Assembly: GCF_014284125.1 (NCBI RefSeq)
Contig: NZ_JACOFX010000015.1
Span: 102,949-166,948, forward strand
DNA: 64,000 nucleotides
Reading direction: 5' to 3'
Origin: Undibacterium umbellatum
GTDB taxonomy: Bacteria > Pseudomonadota > Gammaproteobacteria > Burkholderiales > Burkholderiaceae_D
In this document: one piece after another, positions 26,792 through 34,807 of the stretch
Layout: each line of letters begins with the position of its first letter
How positions within the stretch are numbered: position 1 is the stretch's first letter
Program-made: the position numbers and the translations under genes
The notes under the pieces: model-generated
The model's input: only the letters and a program-made list of their open reading frames with translations
Told to the model about the DNA's origin: nothing
Databases searched by the model: none

Positions 26792-27547
26792 ATGACCACA
26801 GCCATCATCGCCGATGACGAAGATTTGCCCCGCAAGGAATTGCGCCGCATGCTCAATAAAGTCTGGCCAGAACTGGTCATACTGGCCGAATGCGAACATG
26901 GTGCCGAAGCGCTGGAAGCAATACACCAGGAAGAACCAGACATTGCTTTCCTGGATATACGCATGCCAGGCATGACAGGGTTGGACGTGGCGCATGCCGT
27001 AAAAGGGCGTTGCCACGCCGTCTTCACTACTGCCTATGACAGCCATGCACTCGATGCCTTTGCCGCTGGTGCGATTGATTATTTGCTTAAACCCATTTCT
27101 GAAATCAGGCTGCAAGAAGCAGTTGCCAGGTTGAAGGAGCGCATCGCCAGCAAGCAGCCGGTGACCGATGTCAGCCAGCTCATGTCTGAACTCGACAAGC
27201 GCCTGAAGAATACGACAGCAGAACGGATACGCTGGATCAGTGCCAGCGTCGGCGACACCATCAAGATGTTTCCGGTTGAAAAAATCCTGTTCTTCAGTTC
27301 AGACGAAAAATACACACGGGTGGTGTGCGTCGACGATGAAGCCCATGTGCGCAAGCCACTGAAAGAAATCATGGATGGACTTGATCCCGATATTTTCTGG
27401 CAAGTCCATCGCGGCATTGTGGTACGCGCTGATGCTATTACCCGCGCGCACAGGGATGAGCTGGGCAAGTACACGGTGGAGCTGCGCGGCCTGCAAGAAA
27501 AGCTCAAGGTGAGTCAGGCCTATGCATGGCGTTTCAAGCCGATGTAA
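26792..27547 (+). CDS. LytTR family response regulator
   Basis: A 251-residue regulator with an N-terminal receiver (acidic pair Asp8-Asp9, phospho-acceptor Asp55 in FLDIRMPG, Lys100 in YLLKPI) and a C-terminal LytTR DNA-binding domain (about 145-251; note FFSSDEKYTRVV and FWQVHRGIVV). It is phosphorylated by the kinase encoded just upstream, 19 nt away, forming a two-component system. The ATG at 26792 gives the standard receiver start; an in-frame TTG at 26762 overlaps the kinase gene and is not preferred. Target genes cannot be seen here. Confidence 0.92.
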   Translation: MTTAIIADDEDLPRKELRRMLNKVWPELVILAECEHGAEALEAIHQEEPDIAFLDIRMPGMTGLDVAHAVKGRCHAVFTTAYDSHALDAFAAGAIDYLLKPISEIRLQEAVARLKERIASKQPVTDVSQLMSELDKRLKNTTAERIRWISASVGDTIKMFPVEKILFFSSDEKYTRVVCVDDEAHVRKPLKEIMDGLDPDIFWQVHRGIVVRADAITRAHRDELGKYTVELRGLQEKLKVSQAYAWRFKPM

Positions 27548-27613
27548 GTAGTTTGAATTTGCAACACGCCCTGACTGAAACACTTGATATTTTTCATCAT
27601 CTCGCATTAAGAT

Positions 27614-27648
27614 GGCGCTGGCGTTTAAAAAAACAGCGCCTTTTTTTA
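27614..27648 (+). terminator. Rho-independent terminator after LytTR regulator
   Basis: Perfect 7-bp stem ggcgctg / cagcgcc followed by seven T, 66 nt after the stop codon. Confidence 0.85.
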
Positions 27649-27765
27649 ATAATAAGATTTGGATCTATCCAGACTATCCCTTGCAGTTTTTGCTTCTGTA
27701 TACCCACAACTGAATTGTTGTGCGGCCGGTAGTCCAAATAATAAAAACAACAGGAAATTTATACC

Positions 27766-28575
27766 ATGCTACAAAAACCTGCACTGATAGATATCGGTGC
27801 GAATCTGAGCAACCGTCGTTTTCATGCCGACCTTGATGCTGTCATCTCACGAGCCAAGGAGGCAGGTGTAGCACATATCATCGTCACAGGCACCTCCGAG
27901 CGTGCCAGCCATGATGCCCATGCGCTGACACAAACATATCCTGGTTATCTGAGCAGCACTGCAGGGGTGCATCCGCATGAAGCCAAGAACTGGAATGCGC
28001 AAGCTGCCAGGAGTATAGAAAAACTTGCCGCCAGTAAGACGGTGCTTGCAGTTGGTGAATGTGGTCTCGACTATAACCGCATGTTCTCGACTGAAGTACA
28101 ACAGCGCGCCTGCTTTGAAGCGCAATTACAGCTGGCGGTGCGCTTGCAAAAACCGGTGTTCCTGCATGAGCGTGATGCGCATGATGATTTCTTTGCCTTG
28201 CTCAGACAATACCGTCCGCAACTGACGGGCGCAGTGGTGCACTGTTTCACAGGCAACACAGACGAATTGCGCGCCTATCTGGATCTTGACTGTCACATTG
28301 GTATCACAGGCTGGATCTGCGATGAAAGACGCGGTGATGACTTGCGCAAGGCCGTTAAATTTTTACCCAAAGACAAACTGATGATAGAAACAGATGCACC
28401 GTTTCTATTGCCGCGCAATTTACCCGTGCGCCCGGATGATGGCCGCAATGAACCGATGTACCTGCCGGTGGTACTGGAAGCAGTTGCTGCTATTCTACGG
28501 ATCTCGCCAGTAACACTGGCACAGCAGATACGAAAAAACACAGAACAGTTTTTTGACTTGCTCACGACAGAATAA
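27766..28575 (+). CDS. tatD: TatD family metal-dependent hydrolase (DNase)
   Basis: A 269-residue cytoplasmic TIM-barrel hydrolase. The N-terminus LIDIGANLSNRRF and blocks GVHPHEAKNW, VGECGLDYNR, HCFTGN, ITGWICDERRG and ETDAPFLLPR match E. coli TatD itself rather than the YcfH or YjjV paralogues, which start with an HxH motif. Studied TatD is a Mg-dependent 3'-5' exonuclease on DNA and RNA, used in repair of oxidative damage. A ribosome-binding site (acagga) precedes the ATG. It does not adjoin tatABC. Confidence 0.92.
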   Translation: MLQKPALIDIGANLSNRRFHADLDAVISRAKEAGVAHIIVTGTSERASHDAHALTQTYPGYLSSTAGVHPHEAKNWNAQAARSIEKLAASKTVLAVGECGLDYNRMFSTEVQQRACFEAQLQLAVRLQKPVFLHERDAHDDFFALLRQYRPQLTGAVVHCFTGNTDELRAYLDLDCHIGITGWICDERRGDDLRKAVKFLPKDKLMIETDAPFLLPRNLPVRPDDGRNEPMYLPVVLEAVAAILRISPVTLAQQIRKNTEQFFDLLTTE

Positions 28576-28667
28576 TATCTGCTCTTAGCTGACAGTAATC
28601 TATGCCAGCCCGGATACCTTGTGCCTTACGGAGAAATCAGCTTTTGCTCAATTTTGGAGTCTAAAAA

Positions 28668-29051
28668 ATGAAACACCTCATCTTATTGTGTGCGGGCTAC
28701 CTGCTTCTGAATAGCTCAAGTGCGCAGGAATTATCCACGGCAGGATACGTCGGCTCTTTGGAAGGGGCGGTGCAGGCATGTACTGAGGCATTTCCTCAAA
28801 AGGCTGCGATTTACAATGACACACTGTATCGTTCGGTAAAGTGTCATCTCAGTGAACCGGAGTTTCAACAGTGGCGCAATAAGTTGCGTAATCAGCCACC
28901 GCACCGGGAGCAATACCTGAAAGCCTATACCCAAGGAAAGAATAGTCTGGGCGATCATCCGGCGAACAGGAAGCGGGAGTGTGCCAGCCTTGAATCACTG
29001 GCTTGTGATCCCGGCAGCGACCCTCGTCGCGATCCAGATTTCAAGAAGTAA
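28668..29051 (+). CDS. Secreted hypothetical protein with four cysteines
   Basis: A 127-residue protein with a signal peptide (about 1-19, ending SSA) and four Cys in the mature part (C38, C59, C105, C113), likely forming two disulphides. The C-terminal part is highly charged, with repeated Asp-Pro/Arg (DPGSDPRRDPDF). A clear ribosome-binding site (ttggag) stands before the ATG. I do not recognise the family. It follows tatD by 92 nt but is probably expressed on its own. Confidence 0.65.
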   Translation: MKHLILLCAGYLLLNSSSAQELSTAGYVGSLEGAVQACTEAFPQKAAIYNDTLYRSVKCHLSEPEFQQWRNKLRNQPPHREQYLKAYTQGKNSLGDHPANRKRECASLESLACDPGSDPRRDPDFKK

Positions 29052-29196
29052 GAAAAAATTCATGAATTGGCTTTGCTCCATTATTTGATTTGGCCTGCTG
29101 TTCCCTTTTTATTGTTCATTTCCCTCATGTCCGAAAGCTGCCAGCAGCTTTTTCGGTAGTTTGTTAAGCTGCACTCCTGATCTTGATGGAGTGCAT

Positions 29197-30069
29197 ATGC
29201 GCAGTGCTGACTTATTACGTTTGATTTCCCTGGCCGCGATCTGGGGAGCGTCTTTCTTGTTCATGCGGGTGCTGGCTCCGGTGGTCGGCGTCTTGTGGAG
29301 TGCCGAGGTCCGGGTGGGCCTAGCTGGCATCGCTCTGTTGGCCATGATGCTCATCACTGGCAGGGCCATGAATTTTCGTGAAAACTGGAAGTCTTTCCTG
29401 ATACTGGGCACGATTAATTCTGCCCTGCCATTTGCCCTGTATTCGTATGCCGCACTTAGCATCCCGGCCGGTTATTCAGCAATCGTGAATGCCACCAGCC
29501 CGCTGTGGGGGGCTGTCATGGGCGCGGCTTTTCTGGGCGAGCAATTAACTTTGCGCAAGATGGCAGGCATGGCGACGGGTGTGCTCGGCGTTGCCTTCCT
29601 GGTGCGTCTGGGACCAGTGGAATTTAACAGCACTCTGGTGCTGGCAGTGCTGGCCTGCGTGGGCGCAACCTTGTGTTATGCCATTGTCGGTATTTACACC
29701 AAGAAAAAACTGACAGGTCTCACGTCCATGCAAATGGCGACAGGTTCGCAGGTGGGCGCGGCGTTTGTGCTATTGCCCTTCTTGCCGCTGGCACCAGTAC
29801 AAGGCGAAATCACGGCTACCATCGCGATGGTGGGCATCGCCCTGGCTTTATTGTGCAGTGCCGTCGCTTACCTGATTTACTTCCGTCTGATGGCAGACCT
29901 GGGGCCGACCAAGGCTTTGACCGTGACTTTCCTGATCCCGCTGTTTGCTTTGCTATGGGGCTATCTGTTCCTGAATGAGCATATTACAATGAACACGGCC
30001 ATAGGCTGTGCTGGCGTGGTGCTGGCGACCTGGCTGGTGGTGTTCCAGCCAGCTCCAAAAACGACATAG
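29197..30069 (+). CDS. DMT family transporter (EamA)
   Basis: A 290-residue inner-membrane protein with ten predicted helices in two EamA repeats. The first repeat shows WGASFLFMRVLAPVVG, the second begins near ATLCYAIVGIYTKKKL. The family exports small metabolites such as amino acids or purines; the substrate is not known. The ATG at 29197 is preferred over a TTG at 29161 because ggag lies a few bases upstream and the protein then begins with the usual short N-terminus (MRSADLLRLISLAAIWG). A bidirectional terminator follows. Confidence 0.88.
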   Translation: MRSADLLRLISLAAIWGASFLFMRVLAPVVGVLWSAEVRVGLAGIALLAMMLITGRAMNFRENWKSFLILGTINSALPFALYSYAALSIPAGYSAIVNATSPLWGAVMGAAFLGEQLTLRKMAGMATGVLGVAFLVRLGPVEFNSTLVLAVLACVGATLCYAIVGIYTKKKLTGLTSMQMATGSQVGAAFVLLPFLPLAPVQGEITATIAMVGIALALLCSAVAYLIYFRLMADLGPTKALTVTFLIPLFALLWGYLFLNEHITMNTAIGCAGVVLATWLVVFQPAPKTT

Positions 30070-30077
30070 AATTGATC

Positions 30078-30122
30078 AAAAAAAATGCCGCTTACTCCAT
30101 ATGGGGTAAGCGGCATTTTTTT
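30078..30122. terminator. Bidirectional terminator, EamA / CocE-like genes
   Basis: A perfect 15-bp stem (aaaaatgccgcttac / gtaagcggcattttt) flanked by A and T runs. The stop codon of the minus-strand gene touches its right edge. Confidence 0.9.
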
Positions 30123-32076
30123 ATTCGTCGAGTGCTGGTAACACTTTCACATGCAGGGCGCTGGGTTGCTGGCTACCGAAATACACTTTATGCGTAGCCT
30201 TGATGAAGTCACTGTCCCTGGCTTCATAGATATTCGGCACAAAGGATTGTGGGTTGCGGTCTATAAAAGGGAACCAGCTCGACTGCACCTGTACCATGAT
30301 GCGGTGTCCACGCTTGAAAGTATGGAGCACATCGTTGATAGCAAATTTCACCTTGGTCATCTGGTTAGGCTGCATCGCTTTGGCCGTTTCGAAACCATCA
30401 CGATAGCGGGCGCGGAAAGGTTCGCCACGTACCAGGGTTTGCTGGTTGCCACGATTGGTTTGTGCATCAATTTCCAGATTGGGTGGATTGACATCAATCA
30501 GCTTGACAACAAAGTCTGCATCGCTACCTGTGACGCTGACAAACAAATCAGCATTCAGTGGGCCAGCCAGTGTCACATCTTTTTCCAGCACTTCACTTTG
30601 CCAGGTCAAGACATCAGGGCGGCTGCTGGCAAAGCGCTGGTCAGCAGCGATATATTGGTTGCTCCAGCGTGTGCCTATCTCGGTAGTGTAAGGAACAGGT
30701 TTGGCCGGGTCGCTGACATATTCTTCAAACAGTGCTTCCTGATTGGTCGGTGCGCTGAAGCTCAGTTTGCCATTGGCCTGAAAATACAGGGCCTTGTCCT
30801 TGCTTTCCTTTGGAGGCCAACTGTCAAAACCACGCCAGCGGTTGGCACCAGTTTCAAACATCCAGGCTTCGGCCAGTGTTGGCTTGTCACCCGTTTTCAG
30901 ATAATGTTTGAAGAAGGCCAGTTCCACTGGTTGATATGTTTGCACCGTCTTGTAGCCAAAATTTGTGTCACCAACTTTGTCGCCATCCGTGCGGTACCAG
31001 CCGCCATGTGTCCATGGGCCTATGACCAGAGTGTTTTGTATGCCGGGGTTTTGTTTTTCTATGGACTTGTAAGTATTTAGCGGGCCATATAAATCCTCTG
31101 TGTCATACCAGCCGCCTACTGTGAGGACGGCAGCCTTGATGTTTTTCAGGTGTGGCAGGATATTTCGGCTTTGCCAGAATTCATCGTAGTTCGGGTGAGC
31201 GGTGATCTCGTTCCAGAAAGGGATACCATTTTTAAAGTGCCGTGCATTCGCATTCGCGACTGAGCCCAGATCAAGAAAAAACTGATAACCATCTGGTGTG
31301 CCAAAGTTGAAATTTTTCCAGCCTTTACTTACTGTTGGTTGCGGGCGTGGCTGACCAAAGCTATAGAAAAAATTAAAAGCCATTTGCAGGTTGAAAGCGC
31401 CATTCCTGTGCATGTCATCGCCACGGAACCAGTCAGCAATCGGGGCTTGCGGAGAAATGGCTTTCAGTGCCGGGTGGCCATCGATCGCACCTGCCGACGC
31501 ATAAAAGCCTGGATATGAACTGCCCCATTGGCCAAACTTGCCATTGTTGTTGGGCAAATGCCTGAGCATCCACTCTATGCTGTCATAGGTGTCACTACTT
31601 TCATCGATATCGGTCCTGGATTTTTTTTGCGCCATGTGTGGGCGCATGTTGACGAACTCACCCTCGGACATAAAGGTGCCGCGTACATCCTGAAAGGCAA
31701 AAATGAAGCCTTCTTTCTCATAGTCGGCGGTTGGCCCCAGCATGGTTCTGTACTGGTCTGCGCCATAGGGCGCGACGGAATAGGGAGTGCGGTTCATCAG
31801 GATGGGATAACGTTTACTGGCACTGGCATCATTTGGCATATACACGGCAGTAAACAACAATTTGCCATCACGCATGGGGATGCGGTATTCAAATTTCGAA
31901 TAATTCTTACGTATGTATTCTGCCCGTAGTTTGACCGCATCGGTTTTGTCATCGCTAATGCTGGCACTGACGATAGTACTGCTCAAGGCCACCGCTGGCA
32001 TGGACAGGTTGCTCAATACTGCGCCTAGCATGATGGATACTGCAGGAAGCACCTGCCGCAAGTGTTTTGTACTCAT
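30121..32076 (-). CDS. CocE/NonD family hydrolase (S15-like)
   Basis: A 651-residue secreted alpha/beta-hydrolase of the X-Pro dipeptidyl-peptidase/cocaine-esterase superfamily. It has an N-terminal signal sequence (about 1-30), the nucleophile Ser187 in GSSYPG (GxSYxG pattern), an oxyanion-side block FQDVRGTFMSEGEF, and a C-terminal jelly-roll domain with RYRDGF and the tail HRIMVQVQSSWFPFIDRNP. Family members are acyl-peptide, ester or glutaryl-amide hydrolases; the exact substrate is open. It stands alone, 60 nt from a GGDEF-like gene on the same strand. Confidence 0.88.
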   Translation of the reverse strand: MSTKHLRQVLPAVSIMLGAVLSNLSMPAVALSSTIVSASISDDKTDAVKLRAEYIRKNYSKFEYRIPMRDGKLLFTAVYMPNDASASKRYPILMNRTPYSVAPYGADQYRTMLGPTADYEKEGFIFAFQDVRGTFMSEGEFVNMRPHMAQKKSRTDIDESSDTYDSIEWMLRHLPNNNGKFGQWGSSYPGFYASAGAIDGHPALKAISPQAPIADWFRGDDMHRNGAFNLQMAFNFFYSFGQPRPQPTVSKGWKNFNFGTPDGYQFFLDLGSVANANARHFKNGIPFWNEITAHPNYDEFWQSRNILPHLKNIKAAVLTVGGWYDTEDLYGPLNTYKSIEKQNPGIQNTLVIGPWTHGGWYRTDGDKVGDTNFGYKTVQTYQPVELAFFKHYLKTGDKPTLAEAWMFETGANRWRGFDSWPPKESKDKALYFQANGKLSFSAPTNQEALFEEYVSDPAKPVPYTTEIGTRWSNQYIAADQRFASSRPDVLTWQSEVLEKDVTLAGPLNADLFVSVTGSDADFVVKLIDVNPPNLEIDAQTNRGNQQTLVRGEPFRARYRDGFETAKAMQPNQMTKVKFAINDVLHTFKRGHRIMVQVQSSWFPFIDRNPQSFVPNIYEARDSDFIKATHKVYFGSQQPSALHVKVLPALDE

Positions 32077-32136
32077 GATTTCCCAGTCTATTTTTTGTTT
32101 GGACTAGCTTGGTGTACAGATCAGGCAACAAGTTCC

Positions 32137-32799
32137 CTAATCTTCTGCGGTGGGGTCATAGTCAGGCAGGGGGGGCTCAATTTCTGCAATTTTGTCTGCA
32201 CCCTGGCTGCGCGCAGCCTGCAGGGCGATACCGACTCTTTTCAGCATGCTTTCGGCATTGTCCTTGTGGGCGTTGGTGGTCAGTCCGGTGGCAAAGCTCA
32301 CCGTCAGGCCGGGCGAGATGGTATTCCAGTCTACCTCGGCGATGCGCAACTTAAGGCGGGCGATGGCCTTGCGGCTGGCTTCCAGCCAGGTAGTGGGCAT
32401 GACGATGGCAAATTCATTGGCGGCGACGCGACCGAATGAATCCAGGGTACGCAACATGGTCAGGGCTTCTTTGGCGACTTGTTGCAAGACCTGGCGGGCT
32501 GCTGCCTGGCCATGCTGTTCCAGTATCTGTTCAAGGCCATCAACCGAGATCGCCGCCAGGGTAAAGGTATGGCCAGTGCGAAAGGAGCGCGCCAGTTCAC
32601 CATCCAGCATGGACATCAGCGTACGGCGGTTCAATGCGCCAGTCAGATGGTCGGTCCTGGCCATGCTGTCAAGCTGGGTCAGCACGGTTTCCAGTGTGGG
32701 TAACAGGTTGTCTTGCTGACCTTCGTTCTTGATTTGCTTGATCAACTGGTCTATTTGTTGTCGGGCATTTAACAAAGGCTGATTAAAATCTGTGGGCAT
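32137..32799 (-). CDS. GGDEF domain protein with degenerate active site
   Basis: A 220-residue soluble protein with a short helical N-terminus (1-45) and a GGDEF-fold domain from DHLTGALNRRTL (about 50). Where active diguanylate cyclases have GG(D/E)EF, this one has A126-A-N-E-F130 (FGRVAANEFAIVMP). The loss of both Gly and the acidic residue argues against c-di-GMP synthesis. It may bind GTP or c-di-GMP as a receptor, or act only through protein contacts. No sensor domain or transmembrane segment is present. It is divergent from the PLP enzyme gene at 32875. Confidence 0.82.
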   Translation of the reverse strand: MPTDFNQPLLNARQQIDQLIKQIKNEGQQDNLLPTLETVLTQLDSMARTDHLTGALNRRTLMSMLDGELARSFRTGHTFTLAAISVDGLEQILEQHGQAAARQVLQQVAKEALTMLRTLDSFGRVAANEFAIVMPTTWLEASRKAIARLKLRIAEVDWNTISPGLTVSFATGLTTNAHKDNAESMLKRVGIALQAARSQGADKIAEIEPPLPDYDPTAED

Positions 32800-32874
32800 G
32801 TCCTCTCCGGCTATAGGGGCAGCGCCAGGCGCTACAATGGCACTTTACCATTGTCACCCACATTTCTGCCAAGC

Positions 32875-33768
32875 ATGTTACTCACAAGCCCCGGTTCCCC
32901 CTGCCAGCAAGTCCACAGCCAGCTTTTTGCGGGCATGGATTTGTGGATGAAACGCGACGATTTGTTGCACCCTCAGGTGTCTGGCAACAAGTATCGTAAA
33001 CTGAAATATCCCTTGCTAGGCCTGCAGGGTCGTCGCAGCCATGTTGTTTCGATGGGAGGTATCTGGTCCAATCATATCCACGCGCTGGCCCATGCCGCCC
33101 ATGCCCTGGGGCTGCCTGCTACTGCACTGATACGCGGGGCCGAGGGCATGCATAGCGCCATGCTGGAAGATGTGCGTGCCCTCGGCATGCAAGTCCGCTT
33201 TGTCAATCGTGAAACTTACCGCCAGTTGCGGTTGGGCGAGTCTGCCTGGCGCACGCATCTGGAAGATGCAGGGGCGAATGCACTCTGGCTGCCTGAGGGG
33301 GGGAGTGCGCCACTTGCCTTGCGCGGTGTGGCAGAGTTGATTGCCGAATTGCCATTCATCCCGGATTATCTGGCAGTTGCCTGTGGCACCGGGGCAACGC
33401 TGGCTGGTTTGCTGGCTGGCCTGCAGGGACGCTCGAAAGTGCTGGGTATCGCTGCCATCAGTGGCGGGGATTATCTGCGTACTGAAATCAGTCGCCTGTT
33501 GGTTGATGCGGGTTACCCTGATTACCAAAACTATGAATTGTTAACCGAATTTCATCATGGCGGCTATGGTAAGGTAGCACCCGAGCTGCTGGATTTTTCT
33601 CGCCAGTTCGTGCATGAAACGTCGATTCCCCTGGAGCCGGTCTACACTGCCAAAATGCTGTTTGCTTTGCGCCAGTTGTGGCATCATGCTTATCTGGCAC
33701 CAGATGCGCGGGTCATCGCTATACATACAGGTGGCTTGCAGGGTGCACGTGGATTTGTCAGTATATAG
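32875..33768 (+). CDS. PLP-dependent D-cysteine desulfhydrase / ACC deaminase family protein
   Basis: A 297-residue fold-type II PLP enzyme. The cofactor Lys is K39 in VSGNKYRKLKYPL, and a phosphate-binding Gly-rich loop is visible in CGTGATLAGLL. The family includes D-cysteine desulfhydrase (D-Cys to pyruvate, H2S and ammonia) and 1-aminocyclopropane-1-carboxylate deaminase; the two cannot be separated here without comparing active-site residues. The ATG at 32875 is preferred over TTG 32851, though neither has a clear ribosome-binding site. It precedes a periplasmic binding-protein gene by 39 nt, so they may be co-transcribed. Confidence 0.85.
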   Translation: MLLTSPGSPCQQVHSQLFAGMDLWMKRDDLLHPQVSGNKYRKLKYPLLGLQGRRSHVVSMGGIWSNHIHALAHAAHALGLPATALIRGAEGMHSAMLEDVRALGMQVRFVNRETYRQLRLGESAWRTHLEDAGANALWLPEGGSAPLALRGVAELIAELPFIPDYLAVACGTGATLAGLLAGLQGRSKVLGIAAISGGDYLRTEISRLLVDAGYPDYQNYELLTEFHHGGYGKVAPELLDFSRQFVHETSIPLEPVYTAKMLFALRQLWHHAYLAPDARVIAIHTGGLQGARGFVSI

Positions 33769-33807
33769 TCATGCCTTTATAGCCCTCGTTATCGGACAGG
33801 TGCAAAT

Positions 33808-34596
33808 ATGAAAAGATGGCGCGCAAGTTGGCTTACCGCTTTAAGCGGGATGGCAGCTCTGCTCTCATGCTGGGCCTGCACATCAGCGGCACTGGCGGCA
33901 GAGCAGCCTTTGCGTGTGGCTATCTATGAAAACCTCGACTACCCCCTGAATATTTTTGACAAGAACCATCAACTGCTTGGTGGCTTGCAAAAAGACTTTG
34001 TAGACCAGTTGGCGAAAAAACTCTCTGCGAAAGTCAGCTACGCGCCTTATTCGCGCAGGCGTATAGAAAGCGTTGTGATCCAGGGCGATGCCGATCTCAT
34101 GTGTTATTCCAGCCCGACCTGGTTTGACTTGCCCAAGGAAGTCGGCTGGACGGTGGCGACTTTCCCGCAGGTGGAAAGAGTGGTCGTGCTGGCAGACAAA
34201 GCCAGTATAGAAATCATTCCGCAGCAACTGGAAGGTAAAAAACTGGTGTTGCAACTCGGTTATCACTATCCGCAAATCGCCAGCCAATTGGCAGAAGGTA
34301 AAATCAAGCGTATTGACCTGACCGACGTGCCAGGCATGTTCCGTTTGCTGGCACGGGGTGGGGCGGATGCCATGATCAGTTCTGACGGTGAAATCGAAGG
34401 CTATTTCAAGAATTTCCCGGATAAACGCGCTCTGTACAAAATCTCCAAAACGCCGTTTTCTGTAGTACAGACCCAGTGCGCTCTGTCGCTTAAGTCAGCG
34501 TGGAAACTGGAGCAAATCAATAGCGTGATACAGTTTTTGCAAGAAACTGGCGAGATGGAAAGGATCATGCGCAAATACGGTTTATCCATGCGTTAG
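33808..34596 (+). CDS. Periplasmic solute-binding protein (SBP_bac_3-like)
   Basis: A 262-residue protein with a signal peptide (about 1-31, ending ALAA) and a type-II periplasmic binding fold of the amino-acid-binding kind (LRVAIYENLDYPLNIFD at the start, then LLGGLQKDFVDQLAKKL). No ABC permease or ATPase gene is adjacent, so it may be an orphan binding protein or feed a transporter elsewhere. The family is also used for sensing. It lies 39 nt after the D-cysteine desulfhydrase-like gene, hinting at amino-acid metabolism. Its stop codon touches a 144-bp palindromic element (34595-34738). Confidence 0.8.
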   Translation: MKRWRASWLTALSGMAALLSCWACTSAALAAEQPLRVAIYENLDYPLNIFDKNHQLLGGLQKDFVDQLAKKLSAKVSYAPYSRRRIESVVIQGDADLMCYSSPTWFDLPKEVGWTVATFPQVERVVVLADKASIEIIPQQLEGKKLVLQLGYHYPQIASQLAEGKIKRIDLTDVPGMFRLLARGGADAMISSDGEIEGYFKNFPDKRALYKISKTPFSVVQTQCALSLKSAWKLEQINSVIQFLQETGEMERIMRKYGLSMR

Positions 34597-34738
34597 AACC
34601 TGTTTACGATCTTATTGCGCGTGCGTGATCGGGGCTCATGTGCTGCTCAAAATGCTCATCTACCAGAAGTACATTCCGCTTTTTGCACTGCTCTTCACCC
34701 CGCTGACGCACGCTCGCTACAGATCGTAAACAGGTTCT
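34595..34738. repeat. 144-bp palindromic element with 18-bp perfect terminal inverted repeats
   Basis: The left end agaacctgtttacgatct (34595-34612) and the right end (34721-34738) are perfect inverted copies. Inside them is a second pair, gcgtgcgt..gggg (34619-34634) against cccc..acgcacgc. The core has no reading frame of note. It begins on the stop codon of the preceding gene. It has the look of a MITE or a dispersed palindromic repeat. No target-site duplication is clear, and I see no second copy in this window. Confidence 0.7.
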
Positions 34739-34807
34739 TAGATGTTGGTGGCTAGATGCGGGCGTTAACTGCTATTCTGCTGGCTTTATTCTTTTTCCTT
34801 TTTTCAG

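Noticed and set aside
34595..34738. Palindromic element as a plain terminator
   Set aside because: It is far longer than a terminator, has nested arms and lacks a T-run after the stem.
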